The translations under genes and the position numbers were made by a program. A stretch of 64,000 nt of DNA from Spirodela intermedia. Taxonomy: Eukaryota; Streptophyta; Magnoliopsida; Alismatales; Araceae. The notes below the pieces were generated by a model, which worked only from the letters and a program-made list of their open reading frames with translations, did no database searches and had not been told where the DNA came from. The stretch covers positions 7,325,221 through 7,389,220 of the forward strand of contig LR746270.1 in NCBI GenBank assembly GCA_902729315.2, given 5' to 3'. Shown piece by piece: positions 11,301 to 23,701 of this stretch; within the stretch, counting starts at the first letter, position 1; every line of letters starts with the position of its first letter.

Positions 11301-13238
11301 GGAGGAGAGGGACACCAAGATATATTTGTAATGTGGTGGAGGAGAGGGAGACCAAGATACATATATATATATATATATATATCTATATAGCAAGAGAGAG
11401 AGAGAGAGAGAGAGGAAAAGAGGAAGATAAGGATATAGAAGAGGGGAGCAAAAAACTGAACGGTGGTGTTGCAAGGAACTGTAATGTCAATGACAACAAT
11501 GACAACACAATTGTCTCAACTCTAATCTAGCTAGTAGCTTACCTCTTCTTCTGCAGGGGAATTGCAGAAATGAAGAAAAGAACAGGTAAACAATATGCTA
11601 GCATTGGTAAGGGAAGAGGACAAGGGATGAGGAAAAAGGAAGAAGATTGCAAGGATACATTGACGGTAAAAAGACAGAATAGCAGGGGACAAATCTGTAG
11701 GTTCCTAGATGCTGCGAGGAATAAGTTCCATTGCAGAATCCTCAGCTCCCACTCTAATTATTCACCGAAGGAAATGAACTTTCACCAAAAACAGATGAAA
11801 TCAATGTACGATCTTCATCATTTTCTTTGCAATAATTGGCTTGCAAGCCAAATTGGAAGATGAGAGACTTGGTCCAGTTATATTCATGTATACCTATAAA
11901 TATAATGACTACCACATATATTTGGATGAATCATGACTTGATGATAGATGCAACCCTACTAGAGAATTATCTGTGAGGTTCAATGCATAATCAGAAAGAG
12001 AAGAGTATACAGAGATTGTAAAAGCAAATTTCAATGATGTCATGTTCGACGTGGTAGAGGACCAAGATCATCAGGACCAACCAATCATGTCAGACACATT
12101 GAAATCATTTTATTTATATGCTGACTTTTAACTATTCCATCTAAACATCGTTGGCTAAAATCCACATGCTCATCCAGCAGGATGAAAATGCTTTTGTGCA
12201 AAAAGAAATACCATCTCTTCAAATGATCGACCATGGGCTGAAGGAGCCCGAAAACACCGCACTCAGTAGTGGGCACTTCCTTCACATAGAAATAACCATG
12301 GAATACAAAGGAAATGGAAATGTTCGAAAAAACAACACCACAACAAAACTCTTCAAGGAAAAAAATATCCCAGAAAGCCACACGAGGTAACCTATGATGT
12401 ACTCTTGATATGGCTAAAAATATAATTATATGATTGGCATGATTAACATGCCAGCGCATCCCAGCTCCCAATATGAAAAAATGTTTATATGGAAGAATAG
12501 TTCTATACAACCATTTGATTTCGATATAAAAAAAGTGAGCAAGTGAAGCCAAAATTGAAAGCATGGCCGAATTGCGGAAGAGGTAAATGAACTAAGCTGA
12601 AATGAACATTCCCCAACACCAGCAGAATCACTCAAGGGCGCTGAGAGCGTGGTGAAACCCCCTCACGAACAAATATCATTCTCTCGTGAAAAAGATGATT
12701 CTGATGACAACCCCACAAAAGAAACGGAAAACATCGAGCTTCAAGGCGTCGCAGATAGCACTTAGATAGAAGCCAGATCTACGCGTTCGAAACAACGAAG
12801 GTTTCTTCAGAAACTAATGCCTTCTCACATATCATACAGGACCATAGACAGGAGAAAAAAAATTAAAGTAAAAACACAAAGAAAATGAATCAAAGGCTTT
12901 AGAGAACGATTCTGTTGAATATGTTAAGCTAGATTCAATTTGATCGGAAGACGCAAAGAATATCTGGAAGTGCCAATCCATTAATCCTTACAAATAAAGG
13001 GAAGGATCGCGAAGGCGAGGAGAAGCCCCGGGCTGCCCTGGAGAAGGTTATTGACAGGTGCATAGAGCACGGTGACAGCAGACACAGCGGTGGTGAGGAC
13101 GATCTGAGCAGCAAGGATGCCGTAGACCTTGCGCACGAAGCCCCATCTCAGCTGGTTCTCACCGTGGGAGATCCCCGGATACAGTCCCCCGGACTCGAGG
13201 TCGTAGTCCCCCTTCTCCACGCTCGAAAACCCATACAT
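8371..13238 (-). CDS. LFG: LIFEGUARD (LFG) / BI-1-like membrane protein
   Basis: Four exons on the minus strand: 12992-13238, 10261-10374, 9978-10135 and 8371-8583. The introns are GT-AG and the phases close to 243 aa plus stop, the usual length for plant LFG proteins. The soluble N-terminus (about 40 residues, MYGFSSVEKG start) is followed by roughly seven hydrophobic segments. The last exon carries family landmarks: YDTDNLI (200-206), FTYDEYIWAS (209-218) and LYLDILNLF (222-230). Asp201, Asp203 and Asp224 lie where the family's pH/calcium-sensing acidic pair is found. The family (TMBIM/BI-1) is known to modulate ER or Golgi calcium and restrain cell death; in plants LFG proteins also affect susceptibility to powdery mildew. 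The start is the first ATG, 72 bp after a minus-strand TATA box. Intron 1 (2.6 kb) and intron 3 (1.4 kb) hold repeats annotated separately. Confidence 0.95.
8910..8927. repeat. Poly-C run in LFG intron 3
   Basis: Eighteen consecutive C residues, G on the LFG transcript strand. A long G homopolymer in a pre-mRNA can form a quadruplex, and it is also a common site of sequencing or assembly error. Confidence 0.9.
9055..9415. repeat. Diverged tandem duplication in LFG intron 3
   Basis: Two units of about 180 bp. The first begins GGTCATGAAGGATGGAGG (about 9057) and the second GGTCATAAAGGATGAAGG (about 9241). Each continues through AATATgG/T, TTAGTTaT, ATTTTtCACCTC-like, ATGATA.TTATA and ends near CGAAAGATA. 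The copies differ by many substitutions and indels, so the duplication is old. Confidence 0.6.
10514..10795. repeat. Nested inverted/direct repeat mosaic in LFG intron 1
   Basis: An outer 19-bp perfect inverted repeat pairs 10514-10532 with 10659-10677. A second, perfect 20-bp inverted repeat pairs 10711-10730 with 10734-10753 across a 3-nt loop. A 15-bp direct repeat occurs at 10643-10657 and 10726-10740, a 13-bp one at 10693-10705 and 10763-10775, and a 15-bp one at 10682-10696 and 10781-10795. On the LFG transcript the short-loop palindrome would form a strong hairpin. Confidence 0.9.
11214..11361. repeat. 37-bp minisatellite, 4 copies, in LFG intron 1
   Basis: Four head-to-tail copies of a 37-bp unit (starts 11214, 11251, 11288, 11325), each beginning TTTGTAATGTGGTGGAGGAG. 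Copies differ at two or three positions near GAGAGCAAG / GACACCAAG. An (AT)n run (about 11360-11382) and a (GA)n run (about 11394-11415) follow directly. The 115-codon minus frame across this block is only a translation of the repeat. Confidence 0.95.
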
Positions 13239-13309
13239 CTCTCCTCGACTTCGAAGACGACGACGGGAAGAAGAGGAAGAGTCAAGAATCCCTTTGCACT
13301 ACAAACGCG

Positions 13310-13315
13310 TTTATA
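13310..13315 (-). promoter_or_regulatory. Probable TATA box of LFG
   Basis: The minus strand reads CTGTATAAACG here, 72 bp upstream of the LFG start codon. That would put transcription start roughly 40-45 bp upstream of the ATG. No competing TATA element is seen between it and the start codon. Confidence 0.55.
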
Positions 13316-13435
13316 CAGAACGAGAGGATTTCCACTCTACCTCCTCCCTCTCTCTAACCGCCCCATCACTCACCGCCACGACACCCCCATTCTCGGCCTT
13401 TGATTTTTAATGGACAAAACTACCCTCCACTGGGT

Positions 13436-13480
13436 ACGTGGTAATAAATGAAGAGATGACAAAAAAGTCAAAAAGGTCAA
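13436..13480. promoter_or_regulatory. ABRE-like core and paired W-box cores upstream of LFG
   Basis: An ACGTGG core (13436-13441, TACGTGGT context) is followed by two TTGAC cores on the minus strand (13467-13471 and 13476-13480). They lie about 200-240 bp upstream of the LFG ATG. ABRE cores bind bZIP factors and W-boxes bind WRKY factors. Short motifs occur by chance, so function here is inference only. Confidence 0.3.
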
Positions 13481-13559
13481 ATATGCCCACTTGGCATCAG
13501 TATTAATACGAGCACCTTCCAGGGAGATGCGTCTGTGGCCCCGGTTTCTCTCTCTCTCT

Positions 13560-14820
13560 CTCTCTCGTTAAATAATTAAAATATTTTCAATGCAATAATA
13601 ACTAGTGTTTTAGGAAGTCAATGGAAGGGCATTGACCCCACCTTTGCGTGTAATCGAGTCAACTAATTCCGTTAATATTTTACGTTACTTCTTAAAATAT
13701 ATAAAAATAATATAAAATATATTTTTCTGTTATAATTATCAGCAGGCCGACGTAAAGACAAATGGATGAATGTTTTGAGGTCAAAGTGGTGGTGGCGGTG
13801 CACCGACACAAAGTGATATTCTTACACTGGCTTGGTTTGGTGTTGCCCCCACTCCTCTCTAACACAGCAGAAAGGATAGCTAGTGATGCCTCGCTTTTAG
13901 CACTTCCAACGTCAGATCGCGTGTGAGAATATCAAGTGGACCTGTCCCGTTCCCAGCATGATTGGACCGCACAAGTTTATAAAAATTTTAACTACTAACA
14001 TGCTCCAAAATTTGGCACATTCATATTGGCCAAACTCAATAATAAAGATTTAGAAATATTAAAATTATTTCATAAAGTTTAAGACAACAAGAGAATATTT
14101 TCTGTCCTTTTGCCCATTAAAAATAATATTAAATGACTGCAAAGTACTAGACTTTTTCTAAATTATGTCATTGCTTGACGCATTAACCTTGAGTGGACAA
14201 TGTCTAATGTCCTTGCCCATTAATTAGCATAACCATATGACTATTACCAACTACTTAGCACAATCAATATCAAGTTGTGTGGAAGTATTTCATAAACTAT
14301 CCATCATCAAAAAGTCTTTGATTTCAAAGTGAATGACTCAATGATATCTTTTATTATCTGTTAACTGGTTTTTATCTTTTATGTATTACACCCATTGTGT
14401 ATGGGGATGCAAATTATATTGGAGCTGAAAATTATTATTTTCATAATAGTAGGCTATAGGAACTTACATTTTGAGTGTACTTGTTGAAATATATTTGCCT
14501 TATTGACAAAAATTACTTAGTATGATTAGATGTTCCAAGACTTGCACCAATCAACAAATGCCAATTATGTCAATATCAAATAATTTTTTAACACAACTAC
14601 TGTACATTGTAGAAAAACTTAACCTTGTGTTAGAGACTAGCTAGTAGTCAGCTTTCAAAATTTTGATTTGATTTGATTAATTCAAATCCAACTTACATGT
14701 GAATAGGTTGTACTTCTTGTAATTTTTACTTCTAATTTTCTCCAGGTCATTTTTTAATATATTGAATCATGTTCATTTAAATTTTCATTTCCTTTCTTTT
14801 GCGCATTCTGATTGAGGGTA
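13560..14820. other. AT-rich intergenic DNA
   Basis: Between the LFG promoter and the copia remnant. A short CT run sits at about 13540-13566, and the rest is AT-rich with no frame or RNA gene that I can recognise. Confidence 0.5.
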
Positions 14821-17800
14821 ATCGTCAAGCTTCTCCTTCAACTCTTGACCTTTACAGTCAACACAAAAAAGGAATGAACGAAGGAAAAAGAAGAAACCCT
14901 AGAAAAGTAGAATGCTTCGTCATATTCAAAATAAGGGATGGGATTGGTTTATATAGACTAGTCCTGAAATAGTATATTGAACTAGACCCTCCTAGGTTCA
15001 ACTTAGTTCAAATAGAGGGGTACATCATAAAAAAAGAGGGTATAAATTAAAAAAAGGACATAAAAATAAGAATAAGATGTGTAAACATAACTAATTGTTT
15101 AATACTCCCCCTCAAGTTGATATATGGACATCATTCATCCCACAGCTTGCAAAGAAAATATTGAAATAGTTTTGAATTCAGCCCTTTAGTGAAGAAGTTA
15201 ACAATCTAATTGTTAGATGATATATATTATGTGTAGATTAAGCCATTGTTCAATTTTTCCTTGATAAAGCGATGATCATGGTCTTATAATGTTGGACCAG
15301 ATTATATGTAATATTAATTGCTAACTTGTTGTCACAATATAGTTTGATTAGGTGAATCCATTTGATTTTCAAGTCTTTAAGAATGATTTGTACCCACAAT
15401 ATTTCATAAATCCCTTGAGAAATGGCTCTAAATTCTGATTTTACACGACCTCACCACAACATTTTACTTTTTACTTTTCCAAGTAATCAAGTTGCTAGAA
15501 AAAAATATATAGTTCCTTGTGACTGATGTTCTGTCCACTATTGATCTAGCATAGTCTACATTTATGTATAATTTAATTTCTATTATACTCTTTTGAATAG
15601 GATCCATTTACCTAGTAATCCCTTGAGATATTACAACACCTTATGAGAAAATTATAAATATATTTCTCTTGAATTGTGCATGAATTAACTTAATGCTCCC
15701 ATAACATATGCTATATTTGGGCGTGTATGTGACATCTAGATTAGTCTCTCAACCAATCTTTGATATCTTTCTTTGTTGGTAGCTAGTTTATCTCTAGCTT
15801 CTCCCAACTTGAAATCTTGATTTATCAAAGTATTTGCTAGTTTGCAAGTAGTCATACTAGCCTCCTGAAATAGATAAATGATGTATTTGTGTTGAGAGAT
15901 AAATAACAACTTCTATTCCAAGAAAGTATTTTAACCTTCATAATGTCTTGATCTTGAACTCTTGAGTTGTGTTGACTTAATGGGTTCTTCTCAATTTCAT
16001 CTCTTCCTATGACAATAATATCATCAACATACTGATCTCTTTGACTTTGTTGATAGTCTATTGTCTAAATCACCTTAGTAAATCTCTCGAACGAGATGCA
16101 TGGGGACTATTTTAGTCAGTAGAATATTTTCTTTAACCTACATACAGTGTTAGGCATTGAGTTGCCTTCATACTCAAGTAGAAGTTCCATATATATTTCT
16201 TCTTCAAGATCTTTATGTAGAAATGTATTTTTAACATCAAAGTATTCTATATTTTAAGAAAAATATGCTGTCAAAGATAGCAAGATACAGACTGTATTTA
16301 ACTTGGTCACAAGTACAAATGTTTCTAGGTAGTCAACCCCATATGTTTGAGTAAAACCTTTGGCAACTAGTTGGGCCTTGTACCATTCAATTGTGTTGTT
16401 GGCTTGATACTTTACGGTATACATCCACTTACACCTAACTGATTTTTTTTTCTTTTATTAATACATCAACTCCCAAATGTTCTTCTTCTCTAGTGCACAC
16501 ATCTCTTCATTTATAGCTTGTCTCCACTCTTCAATACCTAGTGCTTTGAATATGGTCTTTGAGATAGTATATGTAATGTTTGTAAGGATTTATAATCATA
16601 TGACAAGTGTGTATAGGACAAGTAATGTGAAAGAAAATACAAAGGTCTGCATGTACATTCCCTAATGCCCTTCCTAATAGTTATAATTAAATTTTCTTTA
16701 TCATTATCACTCCCTTCAACACATTGAATAGGTGATGTACAATGTGTTTCAAGATTTTCTTGACTAGATGTATCTAGTTTAGATTCATGAACATGGCTTA
16801 AGGCTTGGTGCTCTCTTTTGGTTGTAAATTTTGCCAAATCTTCTATCCTTAAATATAAGATCACTATGAGGAGAATTCCGCTCAACATATAATATTTGAT
16901 CAAGTGTGGAAAGAAGGTTTAAGATTGTTGTGGGAAGATTAGGATGATCCACTCTAGATGTGAGAATTAATGGATCTCCTTCCTTCATAATAAGTGATAC
17001 TTAGAAAAAGAAAAAAATGATTTTTTGTTTATTGAATGTCACATTTATAGAAGTATAAATACATTGTGAGGGTGAATGGTAAATGGTAGCGCCTACACCC
17101 CTTTTGTGTTTGTAAATAACCAATAAAGACACTTCAATACTCTAGGATCTAATTTGTCCTTTCTTTTGGTTGTCCTAAACACCCAAAAATTATTGGTGGA
17201 AGTTTTATTTTAAGTTATACATTGGGATGAAATGGTAAAAGAAGATCTAATAGACTTTCATGATTCAAGGTCCTAGACAGTAAGTGGTTAATGAGATAAG
17301 TGGCAGTGAAGATTGTTTCTACTCAAAACAATTTGGGTACATTATTTTGAAATAATATGGCTCTAGAACCTGCTAAGAAATGACCATTCTTCTTTTTAGC
17401 TATTCCATTTTGTTCTGAGGTATTAACACATGAAGACTCATGAATTATTCCTTCTTTTTGAAATAAGAAGTAATTATTAGATTAAAGTAATCTTTAGCAT
17501 TATCAGACCTAAATCATTTAATGCTGACACCAAATTGTCTCTTGATCATAGAGAAAAAGGTTAGAAGAATAGTACTCACATTGGACTGGTGGTAGAAGAT
17601 AGCCTCTAAATGTCACTATAAATAAGCAAGAATAGAGTGGTACTTATCATACCATTATGAGGAAATGTCATTCATTTGTGCTTTGCAAGTTTACACATGT
17701 TACAACAAAATTTTGATGTATCAAGATCATGGAACAAAGAGAAAAATAAAGTCTAGATTGTGGTAAAGGACGGATGGTCAAGTCATCAAAGAAATAACTA

Positions 17801-18960
17801 AATTCGATCTAAATTTGATGGATGAGAAGACGTGCACTTTGGTCGCTGCATGTGAGAGCCCTAGTTCTTAAAAAATATAGAGTTTGCCATACTGTCTAGC
17901 ATGTCCAATCATCTTTTCCAATACCTTATAATAAAGTTTACACAAATTGAGTGAGAAAAAGACATCACAATATAAGTCATTAGTAAGTTGACTAATAAAT
18001 ATTAGGTTTGTGGTAAGCTTTGGAATGTGGAGGACATTTAGGAGTGTGAGTAATGATATGAATTTGATGTTTTCTATACCTACTATGGTCATTAAAGATC
18101 CATCAGCTCTAACTACCCACCTAATGTCAAGGGAAGATAAGTATGTGTAGAAAAGACTTAGAGAATTAGCCATGTGCTGTGTAGTGCCAGTATCTATAAC
18201 CCATATAATTTCAAAGGATGATGATGATGATCCAACATTCAAGGCATTAAGTTTAGTGTTAGGTGAAGACTTGAATGAGGGAGAGACCATACAACTAGGG
18301 AGAGCTTCATCTTGTTAATTTCTTCTATAGTTTTGGACTATTTTATTTGATTTTTGTGACTACTAGTAGTTTTTTAGAATTTTTCCATAAGTACATAGAC
18401 TTGGTTGTTGTCTTTAGGTTGAGAATATAGTGGGAGGACACACATATAATTTGTAGCACTGATTATGAGTATGTCGTGATTTTCTATAATAAGAGTACCA
18501 CGTATTGTCTCTTGGGTTAGCCTTCTGATTTTCAATAATTTGAGCTTTGGTTGGGCCCTTACTCTTCTTTGTTCTTGCTCCTTTGGTGAGGAATGTGGTA
18601 TTATCATCACCCACTACACTTAACATTAAGCTTTGTCCACTTTCCTCTCCCCTAATTAGAGAAATAACTTTATTTAGGAGAGGAAAGGTTTCATAGTGTA
18701 ATATCTGAATTCTCAATTTATCAAATTATGTGTTCAAGCCCACTAGATAACCATAGGGTCTTGTCTTTTCCATCACATTTTTGTACATAACTTTTACAAT
18801 GGATCATTGAAGTGTGCCATCATATATTGATCAAACTCTTGTCATAGTATAATCAGCTCATTTGTACAATTTGTCATAGTTGTCCACATATAAGCCATAA
18901 TCTTTGAGTTAATTTGATCTTATATTGTAAATGAAAGATTATTAGTCTGCGGATTATAAT
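14820..18960 (-). mobile_element. Decayed Ty1/copia LTR retrotransposon
   Basis: Read on the minus strand, the domains appear in copia order. A gag CCHC-like knuckle lies at about 18440-18520 (first Cys replaced, then HTHNQC). The aspartic protease is at about 18060-18250 (WVIDTGTTQHM, then RADGS). Integrase with zinc ligands and core is at about 17180-17800 (SDNAKDYF, EQNGIAKKKN). Reverse transcriptase is at about 16300-16560 (EEWRQAINEEM, AQLVAKGFTQTYGVDY). RNase H is at about 15200-15560 (SIVDRTSVT, LYCDNKLAINI). A polypurine tract TTGAGGGGGAGTATT (15101-15120) then leads into a probable 3' LTR with a TATATAAAC box (14947-14955). Many stops and frameshifts make it non-functional. I could not find the 5' LTR or primer-binding site, so both outer limits are approximate. 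Confidence 0.85.
17868..18290 (-). pseudogene. copia protease / GAG-pre-integrase fragment
   Basis: This is the longest surviving frame of the copia remnant (140 codons). Residues 31-41 read WVIDTGTTQHM, in which DTG is the aspartic protease active-site triad. The later part carries VLHIPKLTTNLIFISQLT and a KMIGHARQYGKLY stretch, typical of the copia protease-to-integrase linker. It has no start context of its own and is flanked by broken gag and integrase frames. Confidence 0.85.
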
Positions 18961-19549
18961 TCATAAGGTGTCGTATTAATCCTTTACTTTTCAATACAGC
19001 TTTTACCTATTGAAACCGTCCAAAATAATTTCATCCATCTAGATGATCTACTTGTCATATCACAAACAAATCTATATAAAGTAACTAGTTTGTATTCATA
19101 CAAACACTTATATGAAGTTTGTGATGGGCATTCATGGAATGAAACTTACAAAGGAAAATTTCAATGACAACTTTAGATGACAACTTTGCTTTTGTCGTGA
19201 AGGTTAACCCCTTGCTGCTATGAATGCATATGGTATAACTTTGGTGGGTCCCTTTTACTCTTAGTGATGTTGAGGTTTTTTTTTAATTGATTAATCACTA
19301 TAAGTTATTCCTTGGGGCTACTCAATTTATGCAAATCTTCATAAGTTTATGCAGTTCTAACTCACCATCAATGTTGCTACTCTTGTGATTAATATCGTCA
19401 CTTTAGTCTCATCGAGTGATGTTCCTTTTAATGTCATCCAAGTTGGTTATTTCACTACATCTCTCTCTCTCTCTTCTCTCCTCTCTCTCTCTCTTCTTTC
19501 TCCCTCTCTTCCTCTCTCACTCTCTCTCCCCTCTCTCTCTCTTCTTTCT

Positions 19550-19626
<77 letters not shown>

Positions 19627-22600
19627 ACTCTGGTTTCATGCAAAAGGCTGCAGTTAGAATCATTGGACCATCCAGCCCAAAACCAATCAGCAACATCTGG
19701 AGTTGGCCCTTTGCCAAAATAAAGCCTGTATTTTGGCTTTTGCTCCATTCCTTCATTTAGCCATTTCAATTGCTCTCTTCTTGACATGCTGAAACAGCTT
19801 CTACGGGTCAACCTAATCATCATGGGCACTCTTGGGGCTCTTGCATTAGCTGCTGAGCTGCCAAGAGATCACCTCATGGACAGGCCACCTGTTGGTTGGA
19901 ATTTTCTACTAGAAGATGCACTTTGAAAGGCCACTAATAATCATCAACAATGAAGACCGTTGGTTGTGATAAACATTCCCATATGCATGCAAAATAAGCA
20001 CCCTTTTCAATAAGCATCTCAAAACTTTTTTGGACTTCTATAGTGCATATATGATAAAAAATTGGGCCCCAATAAACTGATTGTATTCCTTTTCAATCTT
20101 GAAAATCAATATATTTTTTATTCTAGACATTATCATTATGCATGTGGAAATGATTAACTCAATTTCACCTTTTGTAGCATTAGAAAGCATGAAGAGTGAG
20201 TGCCCTTGTATTATCTTAAATGACCAATTCCACAAATAGAAGCAACAAAGTTTCATCAATTGATTATGACACCTCAATAATGGTAATGTTGAGTTTTAGG
20301 CTACACTAAGATTAATAAGGTAATGGGTGATCTTTAGACAAGATTTCTTCTTCAAATGGATCATCTCTTTATCTTTTGAGCACTTAATGTTTTCTTATTC
20401 TAGTTGATAAACATTTTGATCTTTATAATGGTTCAGCTCCATGACTACGTCAACTCTTTGAGAATACATTTTTGTTCTTGTGTTTCACAAAGTATGACTA
20501 TCTAACCACAAACTATTGATTGTTGATCTCAACTCTCTTAGAGATTCATCCAAAAACTCTATTATAACTTCATGTCTTTAAAAGGCTAATTTTTTTTTCA
20601 ATGGAGATAGCCATTTTAGAAACTCACTTAGAAATAACTTTCTAAATTTATGGCACTAGGATGTCCACTCACTATTAATAGAGAGAGCTCACACTCGTTA
20701 ATGTTCAACATTCCAATTCAGTTCATCTCAATTTAAATCAGTTCAATAAGGACCTAATAATGTAGATATAACTATGATAATGTTTATCTCGGTGATGTTA
20801 TGATTTATCGATTCAAACATGTGTAAATCAACTTTAGTAGAATGAAACATTTACTTGAATGAAGCATGTCTAAATCACAATCTTGACGTTTTGAACTATT
20901 GTTTTAGTGATTCAAAATGCTAAAGACATTTCACAATCTATCTACTGATATTCAAAAACTCATATTGAATTGAATAGATAATTCAAACACCATTGATTAA
21001 ATTGATATATAAATCATTCAAAAATAATAATCTAATGTCACAAGTATATAATAGACTAAGAAAAATTTTGTACTCATATTTTACTTCCAAATGTCTGACT
21101 GATTTTAATATGCTTAGTGTTAGTTTTTCACAATGAATTATCCTACAAATATTGCAATTTTCACAATAATATATAAAATGATTATTTTATGTCATTAAAT
21201 TAATTAATCTTATAAATTCAATTTACTGATAAGTAGTATGGTCAATGAGTTCTTTAAACATTTAATAGTATTATATTGAACTATATGTGAATATTTCTAT
21301 ATTTTATTTTCATATTATGTATATTCAGAGTAAGATATAATTTGATCCTTTTCTTTGATCTCATATTAATTTGTCATCATCAAAACATTACACATAAAAT
21401 TCTTTAGCAAGTAAGATTAGACGTTATGTATAACAGTCAAGTGAAAGATGAAACTTTAAGAGAAAATGATATTTTCTCATATTGAATAGAAAACTAAATC
21501 ACTGAAAAATATAAATCTTAATGAATATTAAGCAATGCATATATTTTGTGTCTAATTGGGTTCTCAATCAAGATCTCCAAATAATTGAATAGTCAATTGT
21601 TTACATTTGTATGTCATTTTCTATGTTTAGTTGAAAATTATTTCATGAACTAATTTAATCTTTCACCCCTTGAGCCATTGCATCCTAGTTTATGATAAAT
21701 AGGTAGCACAAGTTGAAATATAATACAAATTGATAGTCAACAAGCAATGACATTATGAAGGATTCCTCATCATCATATTGTGACTTTGATAGGTTGAGCA
21801 TAAGATAGTCTAATCTCATAGAGAAGCTCTATGGCAACTCATGCTAGGTTGAAAGAGAATTTGTGGAATACAGCATGACCTTTTAAAATGTCTTAGTCAA
21901 ATAATGCAATAGGCATGATCCACATTGAAATGACAAGTTGGAGGCATATGCTGCATGGCCACTATTTTTGAGATGAAAACCACATCAATATCTTAACATT
22001 CATGATATCCTTACAACATTTAGTCGTTTTAAACTTTGAAATTAAAAAAAATAAAAATATTAGAGGGAGTGCCAAAGTAAGCTATCAATTTAGACTATCT
22101 ATTAAGAAGAGAGTTATAAATTATCTAAAATTTTTATAAGCTATCAATAGTAAGTTAACTAGTGATAATTGAGGAATTCATTTTGCAGGAAAACTATATT
22201 AAGACAATAATTAGTTTGTAGCTAAAAAGTAGATGCTTTGTAGACCAATTTAGGTTTTTTTTTTAATACTAATAATTCTTTCATAATCAAACAAAACCAA
22301 TTAAGGAGATCCATCCTCAAGAACATCCTTGAATGTTGAAATAGTCTAAACTTATAAAGAAGGAATCATATAACTTATTTCAAATTATCTCATCTCAAAA
22401 AAAAGAAACCTAATTTAGAGAGTCTTGTGTTGCTGATGAAAAAATGAGCATGGGTGTATAAATTATTCATTTGGCATATCATTAAGATACTACATAAATG
22501 CAAATATAATGGGATTATTTTATGTTGACTCTTAGGAACATGTCAACATTGTACCCAAGGCCAAATGAATACAATCTTATATCATTTCTCGTTTTAAGAA

Positions 22601-23700
22601 AAGGAGCTGATTCCTATTTTATGAACAAACATAGCCTATAATAAGGCAAGCACCATACAACAAACAAAAAAAATATATTAAAAAACTGCAGTAGATAGGT
22701 ACTAGCAATTGTGTCTATGACTAGTCATTGGAAATTAAAGGTGTATGATGAGATCAATGTCCACTTTCATTTTTTGAGTCTCATACATGAATTTGCATGC
22801 ATTTACAAAACCATTACCAACAATTTATTATAATTTCAGTTAAAAGTTTCCATTTTAACGACCCACACTCCTTGATTGGGGAATTATTTATTTGCATGCA
22901 TATAGGCTTGGATTTATACTAGTTTATGAGAACCATAGTAGAGAGTCTTGAGTGCATCTCAAGTAACCTTCATAACTATGAATGCAGAAAAGTTTTAGGT
23001 GGAAATTAGGTGATGATGAAACTCAAGAGAAAGGCCCATAAAAGGGTGAAGTAAGCAAAGAGTATCATGCACTATTAAAATCTAATATTTTATCATGTGG
23101 CCCCAAGAACCTTTAGGCTTCATTAGAAGATAAATTACTCCTCTTAGATTATCTTGTGACTCCTTTAGGGCCAAAAAATACCACAAATGATGACACAAAC
23201 CAAATTATCAAAAGTTGGTCAAAAGTTAAAAATCTAAAAGGTGCTTGAAAAAGATTTTTCTTTGGTCTCCAAGAAAATATTAGAGTGATTCTTCACTTCT
23301 TCCCTCCCAAATTACTTACCATGATGAGATCATAAAAGTTTTGGTCATGTAGGATCAAACTATAAGCCTACATTTTAAGGTAACCTTAAAGGTTTACATT
23401 CAAACATCACATTTTCTCTTTCTTGATCATTTTTGGAAAGAAAATTTTGAAAGACCAGCATCTCTAAGCCTGGAAGTTGAACACAACTTGTTCATCTTCT
23501 TATCCAAGAAATATGAGTACAAGGCAACCCAGCATTTTATTTATTGCAAAAGAAACGCTGTTTGAAAGCAATTTCATTTTTTATGTAGCAATTTAGTAAA
23601 CTATGAAAATGAAAGATACATCTTTCCAAGCTTTCAGTATATAAGGGTAGCTCCGCCCACCGGCCCAGCTAATGTATGTGGCTGATAAACATATTTCCAA
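18960..23700. other. AT-rich gene-free interval
   Basis: About 4.7 kb between the copia remnant and the 3' end of the NHX gene. Apart from the CT microsatellite at 19461-19625 it is AT-rich, with only short frames lacking domain signatures. It may include the missing 5' part of the copia element, but I saw no convincing LTR. Confidence 0.5.
19461..19625. repeat. Long (CT)n / CCTT microsatellite
   Basis: About 165 bases of nearly pure pyrimidine: CT blocks interrupted by TTCTTTCTCCC in the first half, then a perfect (CT)n of about 65 bases. The open frames in several phases and on both strands here (Ser/Leu or Arg/Glu only) are repeat artefacts. Confidence 0.97.
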
Positions 23701-23701
23701 G

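Noticed and set aside
12085-12564. 159-codon minus-strand frame in LFG intron 1
   Set aside because: AT-rich, Phe/Ile-heavy composition, no domain, lies wholly inside an intron of a well-supported gene on the same strand, and overlaps an equally arbitrary plus frame (12151-12390).
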